Part shown: one piece after another, positions 1 to 8,197 of the stretch | Position numbering within the stretch: position 1 is the first letter of the stretch | Layout: each line of letters starts with the position of its first letter | DNA from: an uncultured Eubacteriales bacterium | Lineage (GTDB): Bacteria > Bacillota > Clostridia > Oscillospirales > Oscillospiraceae | NCBI GenBank assembly: GCA_900544975.1 | Contig: UQXI01000037.1 | Location: forward strand, 1 to 26,054 | Reading direction: 5' to 3' | Length of the DNA: 26,054 nucleotides | Notes under the pieces: generated by a model | Told to the model about the DNA's origin: nothing | The model's database searches: none | The model's input: the letters and a program-made list of their open reading frames with translations, nothing else | Made by a program: the position numbers and the translations under genes

Positions 1-83
1 TTTCCACATTTCCATAGCTCCCCGCCTCGCGTCACACATCATTGTAAATCCTACAAAGTTTTCGGAAGGAAGTCAGATATTGC

Positions 84-112
84 TTGATTATAAAGGTGGG
101 ATTTGGTATAAT
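84..112 (+). promoter_or_regulatory. Sigma-A promoter of the gdpP-rplI-dnaB cluster
   Basis: A -35 box TTGATT (84-89), a 17-base spacer and a -10 box TATAAT (107-112) preceded by TGG, which gives an extended -10. Transcription should start near 118-120. That is downstream of the in-frame TTG at 80 and upstream of the GTG at 167, so it also helps fix the gdpP start. Bases 1-83 hold nothing else I can recognise. Confidence 0.75.
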
Positions 113-166
113 ATCATAAATTTTTGCCGTCAGGGGACAGACACGGCGGGCGGAGGAGGGAGCCTT

Positions 167-2143
167 GTGAATAAGAAGCTTGGGCGATTGGTCGACCCAA
201 CCGTGGGGCTGTATTTTGTGGTGCTGCTGGTGTTTGCCGCAGCCTCCTTTTTAATGAACCAGCCGGTGCTAGCTGCCGTGGAGGCTGGCGCGTCGGGATT
301 GCTGTTTCTGTTTTACCGCCTGCGAAAAAAACACCGCAGTAAGGAGCTGGCGGCCTACATTCAATCGGCTACAGACACCTTGGAGACGGCCTCCAAGGGG
401 GAGATGCCGCTGCCTATGGCCCTCATCCGTCTGGTGGACGGGGAGATTGTCTGGTCCAACCGCCATTTCAGCCAGGCGACTGGGATGAAGCAAAGCCTGT
501 TTGAGCAGAAGATTACGACGGTGCTTCCGACCTTCACAACCGATTGGCTGGCGACGGGCAAGTCCGAGTGCCCATACGATCTCAGCGTGAAGGGGCGGCG
601 CTATCGGGTTTATGGCACCACCTTCCATGCTGGGGATCCCGGCGGCGCCCTGCTGGGTACGGTATATCTGGCAGACCTAACGGAGCTGTACCAGGTGCGG
701 GACGAGTACATCCGCTCCCGGCCTGTGGTGGCCATTATCCTGGTGGACAATTATGACGAGCTCACCAAGAACCTGACGGAGGGCGCCATCTCCACCCTGA
801 ACGCAGAGCTCAACGAGGTGATCACCCGCTGCACCGAGGACTATCACGGTATGCTCCGGCGGCTGGAGCGAAACCGCTTCCTCTTCGTGTTCGAGGTAAG
901 GGATCTGAAGGTGTCCATTGAAAACAAGTTCCACCTCCTGGAGGAGATCCGCCAGGTGGTCAGCCCCACAGGCATTGCTGCCACCATTTCCCTGGGAATC
1001 GGGCGGGACGGAGCCTGCTTTGAAGAGAGTTACAACTTTGCTGCCCTCAGCATTGAGATGGCCCTGTCCCGGGGCGGCGACCAGGCGGTGATCAAGGACC
1101 GGTACAATTTCTCCTTCTACGGCGGCCGCACCAAGGAGACGGATCACCGTTCCAAAGTTCGCTCCCGGGTGACGGCCAATTCCCTGTCGGAGCTCATCGC
1201 TCAGTGCAGCCAGATCTTTGTGATGGGCCACAAGAATGCGGATCTGGACGCTGTGGGCGCCGCAGCCGGCATTTGCTGCCTGTGCCGGAAGAAGGGGAAG
1301 AAGGCCCAGATTGTTCTGGATCTGGAGAAAAATGCGGCTGGGAAGATTTTGGAACAGCTGAACGCCGTGCCGGAATATGAAGAGGTGTTCATCTCCGGCC
1401 AGGATGCCCTGCTTCAGGCGGACCCCAAGAGCCTGCTGGTGGTGGTGGACACCAATCGGCCAGATCAGGTGGAGTGCAAGCCGCTGTTAGACGCCATTTC
1501 TAAGGTCTGTGTGGTGGATCATCACCGCCGCGCCGCAGATTATATCAATCCGGTGGTGGTGAATCTCCATGAGCCCTATGCCTCCTCCGCTTCGGAGCTG
1601 GTGACGGAGCTGCTGCAATACGCCGTGGAGAGCTCGGATGTGCTGCCGGTGGAGGCCCGGGCGTTGCTGGCCGGCATTGTGCTGGATACGAAGAATTTCA
1701 ATGTCCGCACCGGAGAGCGCACCTTTGAAGCCGCCGCCTTCCTGCGCCGTCTGGGGGCGGATACGGTGGAGGTGAAAAAGCTCCTCCAGAGTGATTTCCA
1801 GGCTACTCTGGCCCGGTATCAGATCATCAAGGCAGCCCGGCTCTATCGCGAGCAGATTGCCATTGCCGCCCTGAATGCCAGCACCAGCCGCACCATTGCC
1901 GCCCAGGCGGCCGATGAGCTGCTGGGGATTCAGGGGATCCTCACTTCGTTTGTCCTCTATCCGTGTGAGGGACAGGTGATTATCTCCGCCCGTTCCATCG
2001 GAGAGGCCAATGTGCAGGTAATTTTGGAGCCCCTGGGCGGCGGGGGCAATGCCGCCACGGCCGGGGCCCAGCTTCCAGACTGTGATGTGAAAACTGCGTT
2101 GGATCGGCTGGTGGCTTCTATCAATCAATATTACGAGACCTGA
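167..2143 (+). CDS. gdpP: GdpP-type c-di-AMP phosphodiesterase (DHH/DHHA1 family)
   Basis: Membrane-bound phosphodiesterase that hydrolyses cyclic di-AMP and so sets the level of a second messenger controlling potassium, osmolyte and cell-wall homeostasis. The 658 residues show two N-terminal membrane helices (about residues 10-55), a PAS-like segment, a degenerate GGDEF domain (a GGDQ remnant and no intact signature), then the DHH domain with GHKNADLDAVG, VVDTNRPDQ and VVDHHRR, and a C-terminal DHHA1 part with a GGGGNAATAG glycine loop. Length and domain order match the family. The start is GTG 167, six bases after a GGAGGAGGG ribosome site. An upstream in-frame TTG at 80 lies before the predicted transcription start. 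The gene is followed by rplI and dnaB, the usual Firmicutes order. Confidence 0.93.
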   Translation: MNKKLGRLVDPTVGLYFVVLLVFAAASFLMNQPVLAAVEAGASGLLFLFYRLRKKHRSKELAAYIQSATDTLETASKGEMPLPMALIRLVDGEIVWSNRHFSQATGMKQSLFEQKITTVLPTFTTDWLATGKSECPYDLSVKGRRYRVYGTTFHAGDPGGALLGTVYLADLTELYQVRDEYIRSRPVVAIILVDNYDELTKNLTEGAISTLNAELNEVITRCTEDYHGMLRRLERNRFLFVFEVRDLKVSIENKFHLLEEIRQVVSPTGIAATISLGIGRDGACFEESYNFAALSIEMALSRGGDQAVIKDRYNFSFYGGRTKETDHRSKVRSRVTANSLSELIAQCSQIFVMGHKNADLDAVGAAAGICCLCRKKGKKAQIVLDLEKNAAGKILEQLNAVPEYEEVFISGQDALLQADPKSLLVVVDTNRPDQVECKPLLDAISKVCVVDHHRRAADYINPVVVNLHEPYASSASELVTELLQYAVESSDVLPVEARALLAGIVLDTKNFNVRTGERTFEAAAFLRRLGADTVEVKKLLQSDFQATLARYQIIKAARLYREQIAIAALNASTSRTIAAQAADELLGIQGILTSFVLYPCEGQVIISARSIGEANVQVILEPLGGGGNAATAGAQLPDCDVKTALDRLVASINQYYET

Positions 2144-2148
2144 AGAAC

Positions 2149-2224
2149 CCTGCCCCAAAGGGGCGGGTGCAGCGATCTTGCGCTGCAAATAACCAGATAC
2201 GCTTTGGCCCTGCGGGAAGCGGGC
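2149..2224 (+). promoter_or_regulatory. Three tandem hairpins between gdpP and rplI
   Basis: The 103-base gap between gdpP and rplI contains three stem-loops in series. The first is CCTGCCCC/GGGGCGGG (2149-2167, one G-U pair). The second is a perfect GCAGCG/CGCTGC (2169-2186). The third is GCCC(T)GC/GCGGGC with a bulged T (2207-2224), ending seven bases before the AAAGGAG ribosome site (2231-2237). None is followed by a T-tract, so they are not simple terminators. They may act as a processing or stability element, or as a translational control leader for L9. The role is inferred. Confidence 0.45.
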
Positions 2225-2246
2225 TTTCAGAAAGGAGTTTCAGATT

Positions 2247-2693
2247 ATGAAAGTGATTTTGTTACAGGATGTTCGGGGAAAGGGGAAAAAGGGGCAGATG
2301 CTGGAGGTTTCCGACGGCTACGCCCGGAACTATATGCTGCCCCGGAAGATTGCCATGGAGGCCACGCCCGATGCAGTCAATACCATGCGTATGAACGACA
2401 AGGCCACCCAAGAGCGCCAGGCCCGGGAGCGGGCGGAGGCTATGGAGCTGGCCAAGCGGATGAAAGCCATGACCCTCACGGTCTATGCCAAGGGCGGCGG
2501 GGCCGGGCGGCTGTTCGGCTCGGTTACCAGCCAGGAGATTGCCGATGCCCTTCAGGCTCAGGGCATCACCCTGGACAAGCGGAAGATTGTTATGGACGAT
2601 CCCATTAAAAATGTGGGCACCTATACCGTCCGCTGCAAGCTGGGCTATGAGATCACCGCGCAGCTGACGGTGCAGATTCAAGAGAGAAGCTAA
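2247..2693 (+). CDS. rplI: Large-subunit ribosomal protein bL9
   Basis: Structural protein of the 50S subunit that binds 23S rRNA and has an extended two-domain shape. The 148 residues begin with the characteristic N-terminal RNA-binding domain (MKVILLQDVRGKGKKGQ, then VSDGYARNYMLPRKIA), followed by a charged, helix-forming linker (about residues 45-75) and a C-terminal domain (LFGSVTSQEIADAL, ITLDKRKIVMDDPIKNVGTY). This is the normal length for the family. ATG 2247 follows AAAGGAG at 2231-2237. The gene lies 103 bases after gdpP and 31 bases before dnaB, consistent with a shared transcript. Confidence 0.97.
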   Translation: MKVILLQDVRGKGKKGQMLEVSDGYARNYMLPRKIAMEATPDAVNTMRMNDKATQERQARERAEAMELAKRMKAMTLTVYAKGGGAGRLFGSVTSQEIADALQAQGITLDKRKIVMDDPIKNVGTYTVRCKLGYEITAQLTVQIQERS

Positions 2694-2724
2694 CCCAAAG
2701 GGTCCCTGAAAGGAGGCGAAGGTC

Positions 2725-4068
2725 ATGGCAGGGGAGGAGGAATTGTTGGGTCGCCAAGCGCCCCACTCCCTGGAGGCAGAGCAGTCGGTGTTGGGCGCCA
2801 TGCTCATCGACAGCCGGTGTGTGGCCGATGTGATTGGCCTCCTGAAGCCGGAGGATTTTTACCTCCAGCAAAACCGGGAGATTTACGAGACCATCTACGC
2901 CATGTTCAATTTCTCCCAGGTCATCGACCCGGTGACGGTCCTGGACAAGATGCAGGAGCGGGGGGTGTGGCAGGATGCCTCCACGGAGTATATCAAGCAG
3001 CTCATGGAGATCACGCCCACCTCCGCCAACGCCGTCCGGTATGCCTCCATCGTGCGGGACAAGGCCCTGCTCCGGGGCCTAGCCACGGCGGCGTCGGAGA
3101 TTTCGGAGACGGTCTACGAGGGCGTGGGCACACCGGCGGAGATTCTGGAATCGGCTGAAAAGAAGATTTACGCCCTGCGTAAGGGCGAGCGGGGAGAGAG
3201 CCTGGAGCCCATCAGCTTGGTGCTGCACAAGGTGTTCGACCGCCTCACGGAATTGGCCCAGTCCGACAGTGACATTCCGGGCCTTTCCACAGGCCTTGTG
3301 GATCTGGACCGGAAGATCAACGGTCTCAACCGGTCGGACCTGCTCCTGATTGCCGCCCGCCCGGCGATGGGTAAGACGTCGTTTGCCCTGAACATCGCCC
3401 TGAACGTGGCCAAGAAGTACCGCCAGACCGTGGCTTTTTTCTCCCTGGAGATGTCCCGGGAGCAGCTGGCCATGCGTCTTCTGGCCGGAGAGAGCTTTGT
3501 GGACAGCCAGAAACTGGCTACGGGTAAGCTCACGGATGAGGAATGGACCAAGCTGGCAATGGCGTCTGCCGCCCTCAGCCAGACGGATATCCGGGTGGAT
3601 GACAATCCTTCCATCACCGTGGCGGAAATGAACGCCAAGTGCCGCCGGCTGGACAATTTGGGCCTGGTGCTGATCGATTACCTCCAGCTCATGACCGGCT
3701 CCGGCTACGGAAAGGGCGGGGAGAACCGGGTGACGGTGGTTTCGGAAATTTCCCGTGCCCTCAAAATTATGGCCAAGGAGTTGAATGTGCCGGTGATTTG
3801 CCTGAGCCAGCTCTCCCGTGCCAATGAGAGCCGCCAGGACAAGCGCCCCATCCTCTCCGACCTCCGGGAATCCGGCGCCATTGAGCAGGACGCGGATGAG
3901 GTTTTGTTCCTGTACCGGGATGACTATTACAACGAGAATTCGGAAGAAAAAAATGTGGCAGAATGCATTGTTTCCAAAAACCGCCACGGCGAGACCGGCA
4001 CGGTGAAGCTCCAGTGGCTCCCTCAGTACACGACCTTTACCGACCGGGAGTGGAAGCATGCGGAATGA
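2725..4068 (+). CDS. dnaB: Replicative DNA helicase DnaB
   Basis: Hexameric ring helicase that unwinds DNA ahead of the replisome using ATP (called DnaC in Bacillus subtilis). The 447 residues show the N-terminal primase-interacting domain (PHSLEAEQSVLGAML, about residues 10-110), a linker, and the RecA-like C-terminal domain starting near GLSTGLVDLD. Walker A is ARPAMGKTS with Lys217. The Walker B region is LVLIDYLQLM, followed by LSQLSRANE and the DLRESGAIEQDADEV motif. ATG 2725 is eight bases after AAAGGAGG (2709-2716). Length and motifs are intact and no intein is present. Confidence 0.97.
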   Translation: MAGEEELLGRQAPHSLEAEQSVLGAMLIDSRCVADVIGLLKPEDFYLQQNREIYETIYAMFNFSQVIDPVTVLDKMQERGVWQDASTEYIKQLMEITPTSANAVRYASIVRDKALLRGLATAASEISETVYEGVGTPAEILESAEKKIYALRKGERGESLEPISLVLHKVFDRLTELAQSDSDIPGLSTGLVDLDRKINGLNRSDLLLIAARPAMGKTSFALNIALNVAKKYRQTVAFFSLEMSREQLAMRLLAGESFVDSQKLATGKLTDEEWTKLAMASAALSQTDIRVDDNPSITVAEMNAKCRRLDNLGLVLIDYLQLMTGSGYGKGGENRVTVVSEISRALKIMAKELNVPVICLSQLSRANESRQDKRPILSDLRESGAIEQDADEVLFLYRDDYYNENSEEKNVAECIVSKNRHGETGTVKLQWLPQYTTFTDREWKHAE

Positions 4069-4092
4069 CGCTGCCGGAACATACGCTGGGGT

Positions 4093-4111
4093 ATTGCAGA
4101 TTGCCTGCAAT
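4093..4111 (+). other. Small perfect hairpin just upstream of tilS
   Basis: ATTGCAG (4093-4099), five-base loop, CTGCAAT (4105-4111): a perfect 7-bp stem in the 58-base gap between dnaB and tilS. No T-tract follows, so it is unlikely to terminate transcription. It ends 15 bases before the tilS start codon, in the place where a ribosome binding site would be expected but is not seen. Confidence 0.4.
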
Positions 4112-4126
4112 GCCCTTTGCTGACAG

Positions 4127-5461
4127 ATGCCTATGACGTTTCAAACACAAGTGTTATCTTTTTGCCGGGAGCATCGGCTGCTGGAGCCGGGGGACCGGGT
4201 GATTTGCGCGGTTTCCGGTGGGGCGGACTCGATGGCTCTGCTGTGGTGCCTGTATCTTCTGCGGGAGCAGATGGGGCTGCACCTTTCCGCCGCCCATTTG
4301 AACCATGGCCTTCGGGGCGCAGAGTCCGACCGGGATGAGGACTTTGTCCGGCGCTTTTGCGCCGGATATCAGATTCCTCTGGCCGTGGGCAGGACCCAGG
4401 TCCAGGCAGACGGCCGGGGGCTGGAGGATGCGGCGAGGCGGGCCCGGTATGCCTTCCTGGAGTCTCTGGAACCGGAGGCGAAGATTGCCACGGCTCACAC
4501 CGCAGACGACAACGCCGAGACGGTGCTGCTGCACCTGATCCGGGGTGCAGGGCTTCGGGGCCTGGGGGGAATCGCCCCCGTCCGGGGCCGGGTGATCCGG
4601 CCCATGCTGGGGACCACCCGGCAGGAGGTGGAGGAATTTCTGAAGCTCTGGAGCCTACCCCATGTGGAAGACAGCTCCAACAGCCAGCCGGATTTTCTCC
4701 GCAACCGGGTCCGCAGCCAAGTCATACCGCTTTTGCGCCAGGAAAATCCCCGGTTTGTTCAAAACTGCAGTGAGACTGCCCTGGCGCTGCGTCTGGATGA
4801 GTCTGTTCTTACCCAGGAGGCGGAGCAGGCCCTGGCGGAGCTTTGGGACGGTGAGGGGCTGGATTGCCCCGGTTTACTGGCGTTGCCCCCTGCGTTGCGG
4901 CGGCGGGTTCTGAACGGATTTCTCCGCAAGTGTGGCCTGGCGGAGCCGGAGGCGATCCATCTGCGCCAGGCGGAGGATCTGGCTCGCTCCCGGCGGCCCT
5001 CGGCCTGGGGGGCCTTCCCCGGCGGGCTCCGTCTGGGGCGGCAGTACGACAGGCTGCTGCCACTGCACCCGGTTTCCGTACCAGAGGAGACGGCGCTGGC
5101 CGTGCCCGGGGTGACGGTGGCTGCCGGATGGGAAATCCGGTGCACGTTTTGGCCCGAAGGAAAAAAAGTGGAAGATCCGGCGTTCACATTTGTCGTTGCC
5201 TGTGATACAATTGCAACCATGTCGTCTTCGTTGGTGCTCCGCGCCCGGCGCGCCGGGGATACCGTGCGGCTTCCCGGGGGACGCCGGAGTCTGCGCCGTC
5301 TGATGATGGACCGGAAGATTCCGGCGCGGCTTCGGGACGCGTTACCAGTCATTGCCGCCGGTGACCGGATTCTGGGGGTAGGGGGGATTGGCGTCAATCC
5401 AGAGTTTGCCGCCTCTGCCCACGGGCCAGCCCTGGAAATCCGCCTGATCAAATCTACTTAG
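4127..5461 (+). CDS. tilS: tRNA(Ile)-lysidine synthase TilS
   Basis: ATP-dependent enzyme that attaches lysine to C34 of the tRNA-Ile CAU anticodon, switching its decoding from AUG to AUA; essential in most bacteria. The 444 residues carry the N-type ATP pyrophosphatase P-loop SGGADS (residues 30-35), AAHLNHGLRG, ARYAFLE, ATAHTADDNAETVLLHLIRGAGLRGL, and DSSNSQPDFLRNRVR, followed by a C-terminal substrate-binding region (LRARRAGDTVRLPGG.RSLRRLMMDRKIP). The frame is closed by TGA at 4121-4123, so the start must be ATG 4127 or ATG 4133. Neither has a recognisable Shine-Dalgarno. The gene is followed at 18 bases by hpt, the conserved tilS-hpt-ftsH order of Firmicutes. Confidence 0.95.
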   Translation: MPMTFQTQVLSFCREHRLLEPGDRVICAVSGGADSMALLWCLYLLREQMGLHLSAAHLNHGLRGAESDRDEDFVRRFCAGYQIPLAVGRTQVQADGRGLEDAARRARYAFLESLEPEAKIATAHTADDNAETVLLHLIRGAGLRGLGGIAPVRGRVIRPMLGTTRQEVEEFLKLWSLPHVEDSSNSQPDFLRNRVRSQVIPLLRQENPRFVQNCSETALALRLDESVLTQEAEQALAELWDGEGLDCPGLLALPPALRRRVLNGFLRKCGLAEPEAIHLRQAEDLARSRRPSAWGAFPGGLRLGRQYDRLLPLHPVSVPEETALAVPGVTVAAGWEIRCTFWPEGKKVEDPAFTFVVACDTIATMSSSLVLRARRAGDTVRLPGGRRSLRRLMMDRKIPARLRDALPVIAAGDRILGVGGIGVNPEFAASAHGPALEIRLIKST

Positions 5462-5479
5462 AAAAAGAGGTCATTTGCT

Positions 5480-6019
5480 ATGTACCGTGCCATAGAACGC
5501 ATTCTTCTGTCCGAGGACCAGATCCGGGCCCGCATCCAAGAGTTGGGTCAGCAGCTGACGGCGGACTACCGCGAGAAGAACCCAATTTTTGTGGGAATTC
5601 TGAAGGGAGTCGTGGTGTTCTTTGCCGACATGATCCGTGCCATTCCCATTGACTGCCAGATCGACTTTATGGCTGTGTCCTCCTACGGAGGGGGCACCGA
5701 GTCCTCTGGTAAGATCCAGGTGAAAAAGGATCTTTCCGCCGACATTGAAGACCGGCATGTGGTGATTCTGGAGGACATTCTGGATACGGGCCTCACCCTG
5801 CGCCATACGGTGGACTATCTGATGACCAAGCACCCTGCCTCCCTGAAAATTTGTACCCTCCTGGATAAGCCGGACCGCCGGAAGGCGGAAATTCAGGCGG
5901 ACTATATAGGCTTTACCGTCCCCAACCTGTTTGTGGTGGGCTATGGCCTGGATTTTGACGAGCGCTACCGGAATCTGCCCTATATTGGCGTGTTAAAGCC
6001 GGAAGCATATATGAAATAA
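5480..6019 (+). CDS. hpt: Hypoxanthine(-guanine) phosphoribosyltransferase
   Basis: Purine salvage enzyme that transfers ribose-5-phosphate from PRPP to hypoxanthine or guanine to give IMP or GMP. The 179 residues show GILKGVVVFFADM, the flexible-loop SSYGGGTESSGKIQ, the PRPP-binding VVILEDILDTGLTL (acidic pair Glu98-Asp99), and the purine-pocket region CTLLDKPDRRK followed by YIGFTVPNLFVVGYGLDFDERYRNLPYIGVLKPE. These are all typical of bacterial HPRT, which is normally about 180 residues. ATG 5480 follows AGAGG in the 18-base gap after tilS. Linkage to tilS and ftsH is a long-known Firmicutes arrangement. Confidence 0.96.
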   Translation: MYRAIERILLSEDQIRARIQELGQQLTADYREKNPIFVGILKGVVVFFADMIRAIPIDCQIDFMAVSSYGGGTESSGKIQVKKDLSADIEDRHVVILEDILDTGLTLRHTVDYLMTKHPASLKICTLLDKPDRRKAEIQADYIGFTVPNLFVVGYGLDFDERYRNLPYIGVLKPEAYMK

Positions 6020-6037
6020 TTAAAGGAGACAATCCCA

Positions 6038-7900
6038 TTGAACGAGAAACGAACCCGCAGCATAGTCCCCATCGTCATTCTGTTGGTGCTGTTGTTTTTC
6101 CTGGGAAGCTGGATCTTCCGCGCCTGGAATCCCCAGGGCCTGCCCTATTCCCAGGTGCTGGAGCAATTTCAGAAGGAGAATGTCAGCAGTTTTACGGTGA
6201 AGGACGGCAAACTGGAAATGACGCTCCGTGAGCCCCTGGATGGGCGCTATGAGGCGATTGCCTATTTGGATGATACCAATGCCTTTCGCCAGGATACGGC
6301 GGAATTGGTCCGCCAGCAGGACGAGAAGGGCATTATCACCAGCTATGATTTTAAACCGGATACGAAGTCCAATGTTTTGGAGCGGGCATTCCCCTATTTC
6401 CTGGCAGGCCTGGCACTGGTCATCATCTGGGTGTTCGTCAGCGCCAAGGCCAGCGCCAGTGGCGGAAGCAACGGCGTATCCGACTTCACCAGGGCCAGGG
6501 CCAATCTGGGTTCCGCCGGGAAGACGGTCACCTTTGATGATGTGGCCGGAGCCGCTGAGGAAAAGGCGGAGCTGCAGGAGATTGTGGATTTCCTCCGGGA
6601 TCCCAGCCGGTTCAAAGAGATGGGGGCGAAGGTACCCAAGGGCGTGCTTCTGGTGGGTCCTCCGGGTACGGGCAAGACCCTTCTGGCCCGGGCGGTGGCC
6701 GGGGAATCCGGCGTGAGCTTCCTGTCCATTTCCGGCTCCGACTTTATGGAGCTGTATGTGGGCGTGGGCGCCAGCCGGGTCCGGGATCTGTTTGAGCAGG
6801 CGAAGAAAATTGCGCCGACCATTGTGTTCATTGATGAAATCGACGCCGTTGGCCGCCGGAGAGGTGCAGGCCTGGGCGGCGGCCACGATGAGCGGGAGCA
6901 GACCCTGAACCAGCTTCTGGTGGAGATGGACGGCTTCCAGAAAAACGAAGGGGTCATTGTCCTGGCTGCGACCAACCGGCAGGACATTCTGGACCCTGCG
7001 CTCCTGCGGCCCGGCCGGTTTGACCGGCAGGTCTACGTAGGCGTGCCCGACGCCCAGGGCAGAGAGGAGATTCTCAAAATCTATGCCAGAGATAAGCGGC
7101 TGGACGCAGGCGTGGATCTCAAAACGGTGGCCCTTACCACAGCCGGCTTTACCGGGGCGGATCTGGAGAACCTTCTGAACGAGGCGGCCATTTTGACCGT
7201 CCGGGAGAAGCGGTTTGCCATTACCACAGGAGATCTGGAGGAGGCGATGATGAAGATCATTGCCGGTCCCCAGAAGAGAAGCCGGAAGCAGCTCCAGCGG
7301 GACCTGCGGATTACAGCCATTCATGAGGCCGGCCATGCGGTGGCAATCTACCATCTGCCCAACCACAATCCGGTGCATCAGATCACCATCATTCCCCGCG
7401 GCCGCTCCAACGGCATGACCGTGAGCCTACCGGAGCAGGAGTCCAACCACCTGACCCGCAATGAGATGTATGAGGACATTGTAGCGGGCCTGGGGGGCCG
7501 GGTTGCCGAGGCGCTGTTCTGCCAGGACATCTCTGCAGGCGCTGCCCAGGATATCCAGCAGATCACCCAGGTTGCCCGGGATATGGTGGCGAAGTATGGC
7601 ATGAGCGAAAAGCTTGGCCCCATCGCCTATGGCAGCGATGAAGAGGTCTTCATCGGCCGGAGCTACGAGCGGACCAAATCCTACTCCGAGCAGGTGGCAG
7701 GCCTTCTGGATGGGGAGGTCCGGGCCATCATTGACCGGGCCTATTCCCACTGCGAGAAAATCCTCCAGGACGACCGGGAGAAGCTCTTCCAGGTGGTGGA
7801 GTTCCTCCTGGCCCACGAGACCATGTCCGGCGACCAGTTCCAGGCCTGCATGGAGGGCCGGCAGGTGGATGGAGACAATGGGGGATCTGGCTCTGCGTAA
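6038..7900 (+). CDS. ftsH: ATP-dependent zinc metalloprotease FtsH
   Basis: Membrane-anchored AAA+ protease that extracts and degrades misassembled membrane proteins and some short-lived regulators. The 620 residues contain a first membrane helix (about residues 8-28), an extracytoplasmic domain, a second helix (about 112-130), and the AAA domain with Walker A GPPGTGKT (Lys213), Walker B VFIDEIDAVG and the second region of homology ATNRQDILDPALLRPGRFDR. The protease domain has HEAGH (His429, Glu430, His433), with the third zinc ligand expected in SAGAAQDIQQ. The start is TTG 6038, nine bases after AAAGGAG (6022-6028). The gap from hpt is 18 bases, and the transcript ends at the terminator at 7971. 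Confidence 0.97.
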   Translation: MNEKRTRSIVPIVILLVLLFFLGSWIFRAWNPQGLPYSQVLEQFQKENVSSFTVKDGKLEMTLREPLDGRYEAIAYLDDTNAFRQDTAELVRQQDEKGIITSYDFKPDTKSNVLERAFPYFLAGLALVIIWVFVSAKASASGGSNGVSDFTRARANLGSAGKTVTFDDVAGAAEEKAELQEIVDFLRDPSRFKEMGAKVPKGVLLVGPPGTGKTLLARAVAGESGVSFLSISGSDFMELYVGVGASRVRDLFEQAKKIAPTIVFIDEIDAVGRRRGAGLGGGHDEREQTLNQLLVEMDGFQKNEGVIVLAATNRQDILDPALLRPGRFDRQVYVGVPDAQGREEILKIYARDKRLDAGVDLKTVALTTAGFTGADLENLLNEAAILTVREKRFAITTGDLEEAMMKIIAGPQKRSRKQLQRDLRITAIHEAGHAVAIYHLPNHNPVHQITIIPRGRSNGMTVSLPEQESNHLTRNEMYEDIVAGLGGRVAEALFCQDISAGAAQDIQQITQVARDMVAKYGMSEKLGPIAYGSDEEVFIGRSYERTKSYSEQVAGLLDGEVRAIIDRAYSHCEKILQDDREKLFQVVEFLLAHETMSGDQFQACMEGRQVDGDNGGSGSA

Positions 7901-7970
7901 AAGGCATGTTTCTTTCGTCTGAATACAGAGTCCGGGGAAATATGCGGCAATGAAGAACAGATGACTTTTA

Positions 7971-8002
7971 CCGGGAAACCCTTGGGGTTTCCCGGCTTTT
8001 TT
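7971..8002 (+). terminator. Intrinsic terminator after ftsH
   Basis: Perfect 11-bp stem CCGGGAAACCC / GGGTTTCCCGG (7971-7981 and 7985-7995) with a TTG loop, followed by C and six T residues (7997-8002). It closes the housekeeping transcription unit 70 bases after the ftsH stop codon. Confidence 0.93.
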
Positions 8003-8096
8003 CCGCCGGTTCCTGGTTTCCACAAATTGGAGGGGAAAAGCGGTGCAAAATTTGTGGCCTTTTTTGCCGGATTGGGCAGAATTGCAAAAAAAGGCA

Positions 8097-8125
8097 TTGA
8101 AATCGAATTTTCTTTCGTGTATAAT
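8097..8125 (+). promoter_or_regulatory. Promoter of the EF-G-like gene
   Basis: TTGAAA (8097-8102), 17-base spacer, TATAAT (8120-8125). Transcription should begin near 8132, giving a leader of about 66 bases before the ATG at 8198. It lies just after the ftsH terminator, so the gene is its own unit. Confidence 0.8.
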
Positions 8126-8197
8126 GATATCGTTGTGGTGCCATCCACTGCGCGCAAAGTGAATGGGGGAGGCCCCCATGAAAGGAGTAATTTTCTT

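Noticed and set aside
80..166. TTG at 80 as the gdpP start
   Set aside because: It would precede the predicted transcription start and lacks a suitable ribosome site; GTG 167 has GGAGGAGGG and gives the usual family N-terminus.
7961..8197. N-terminal extension of the EF-G-like protein
   Set aside because: The extension runs through the ftsH terminator and the gene's own promoter.
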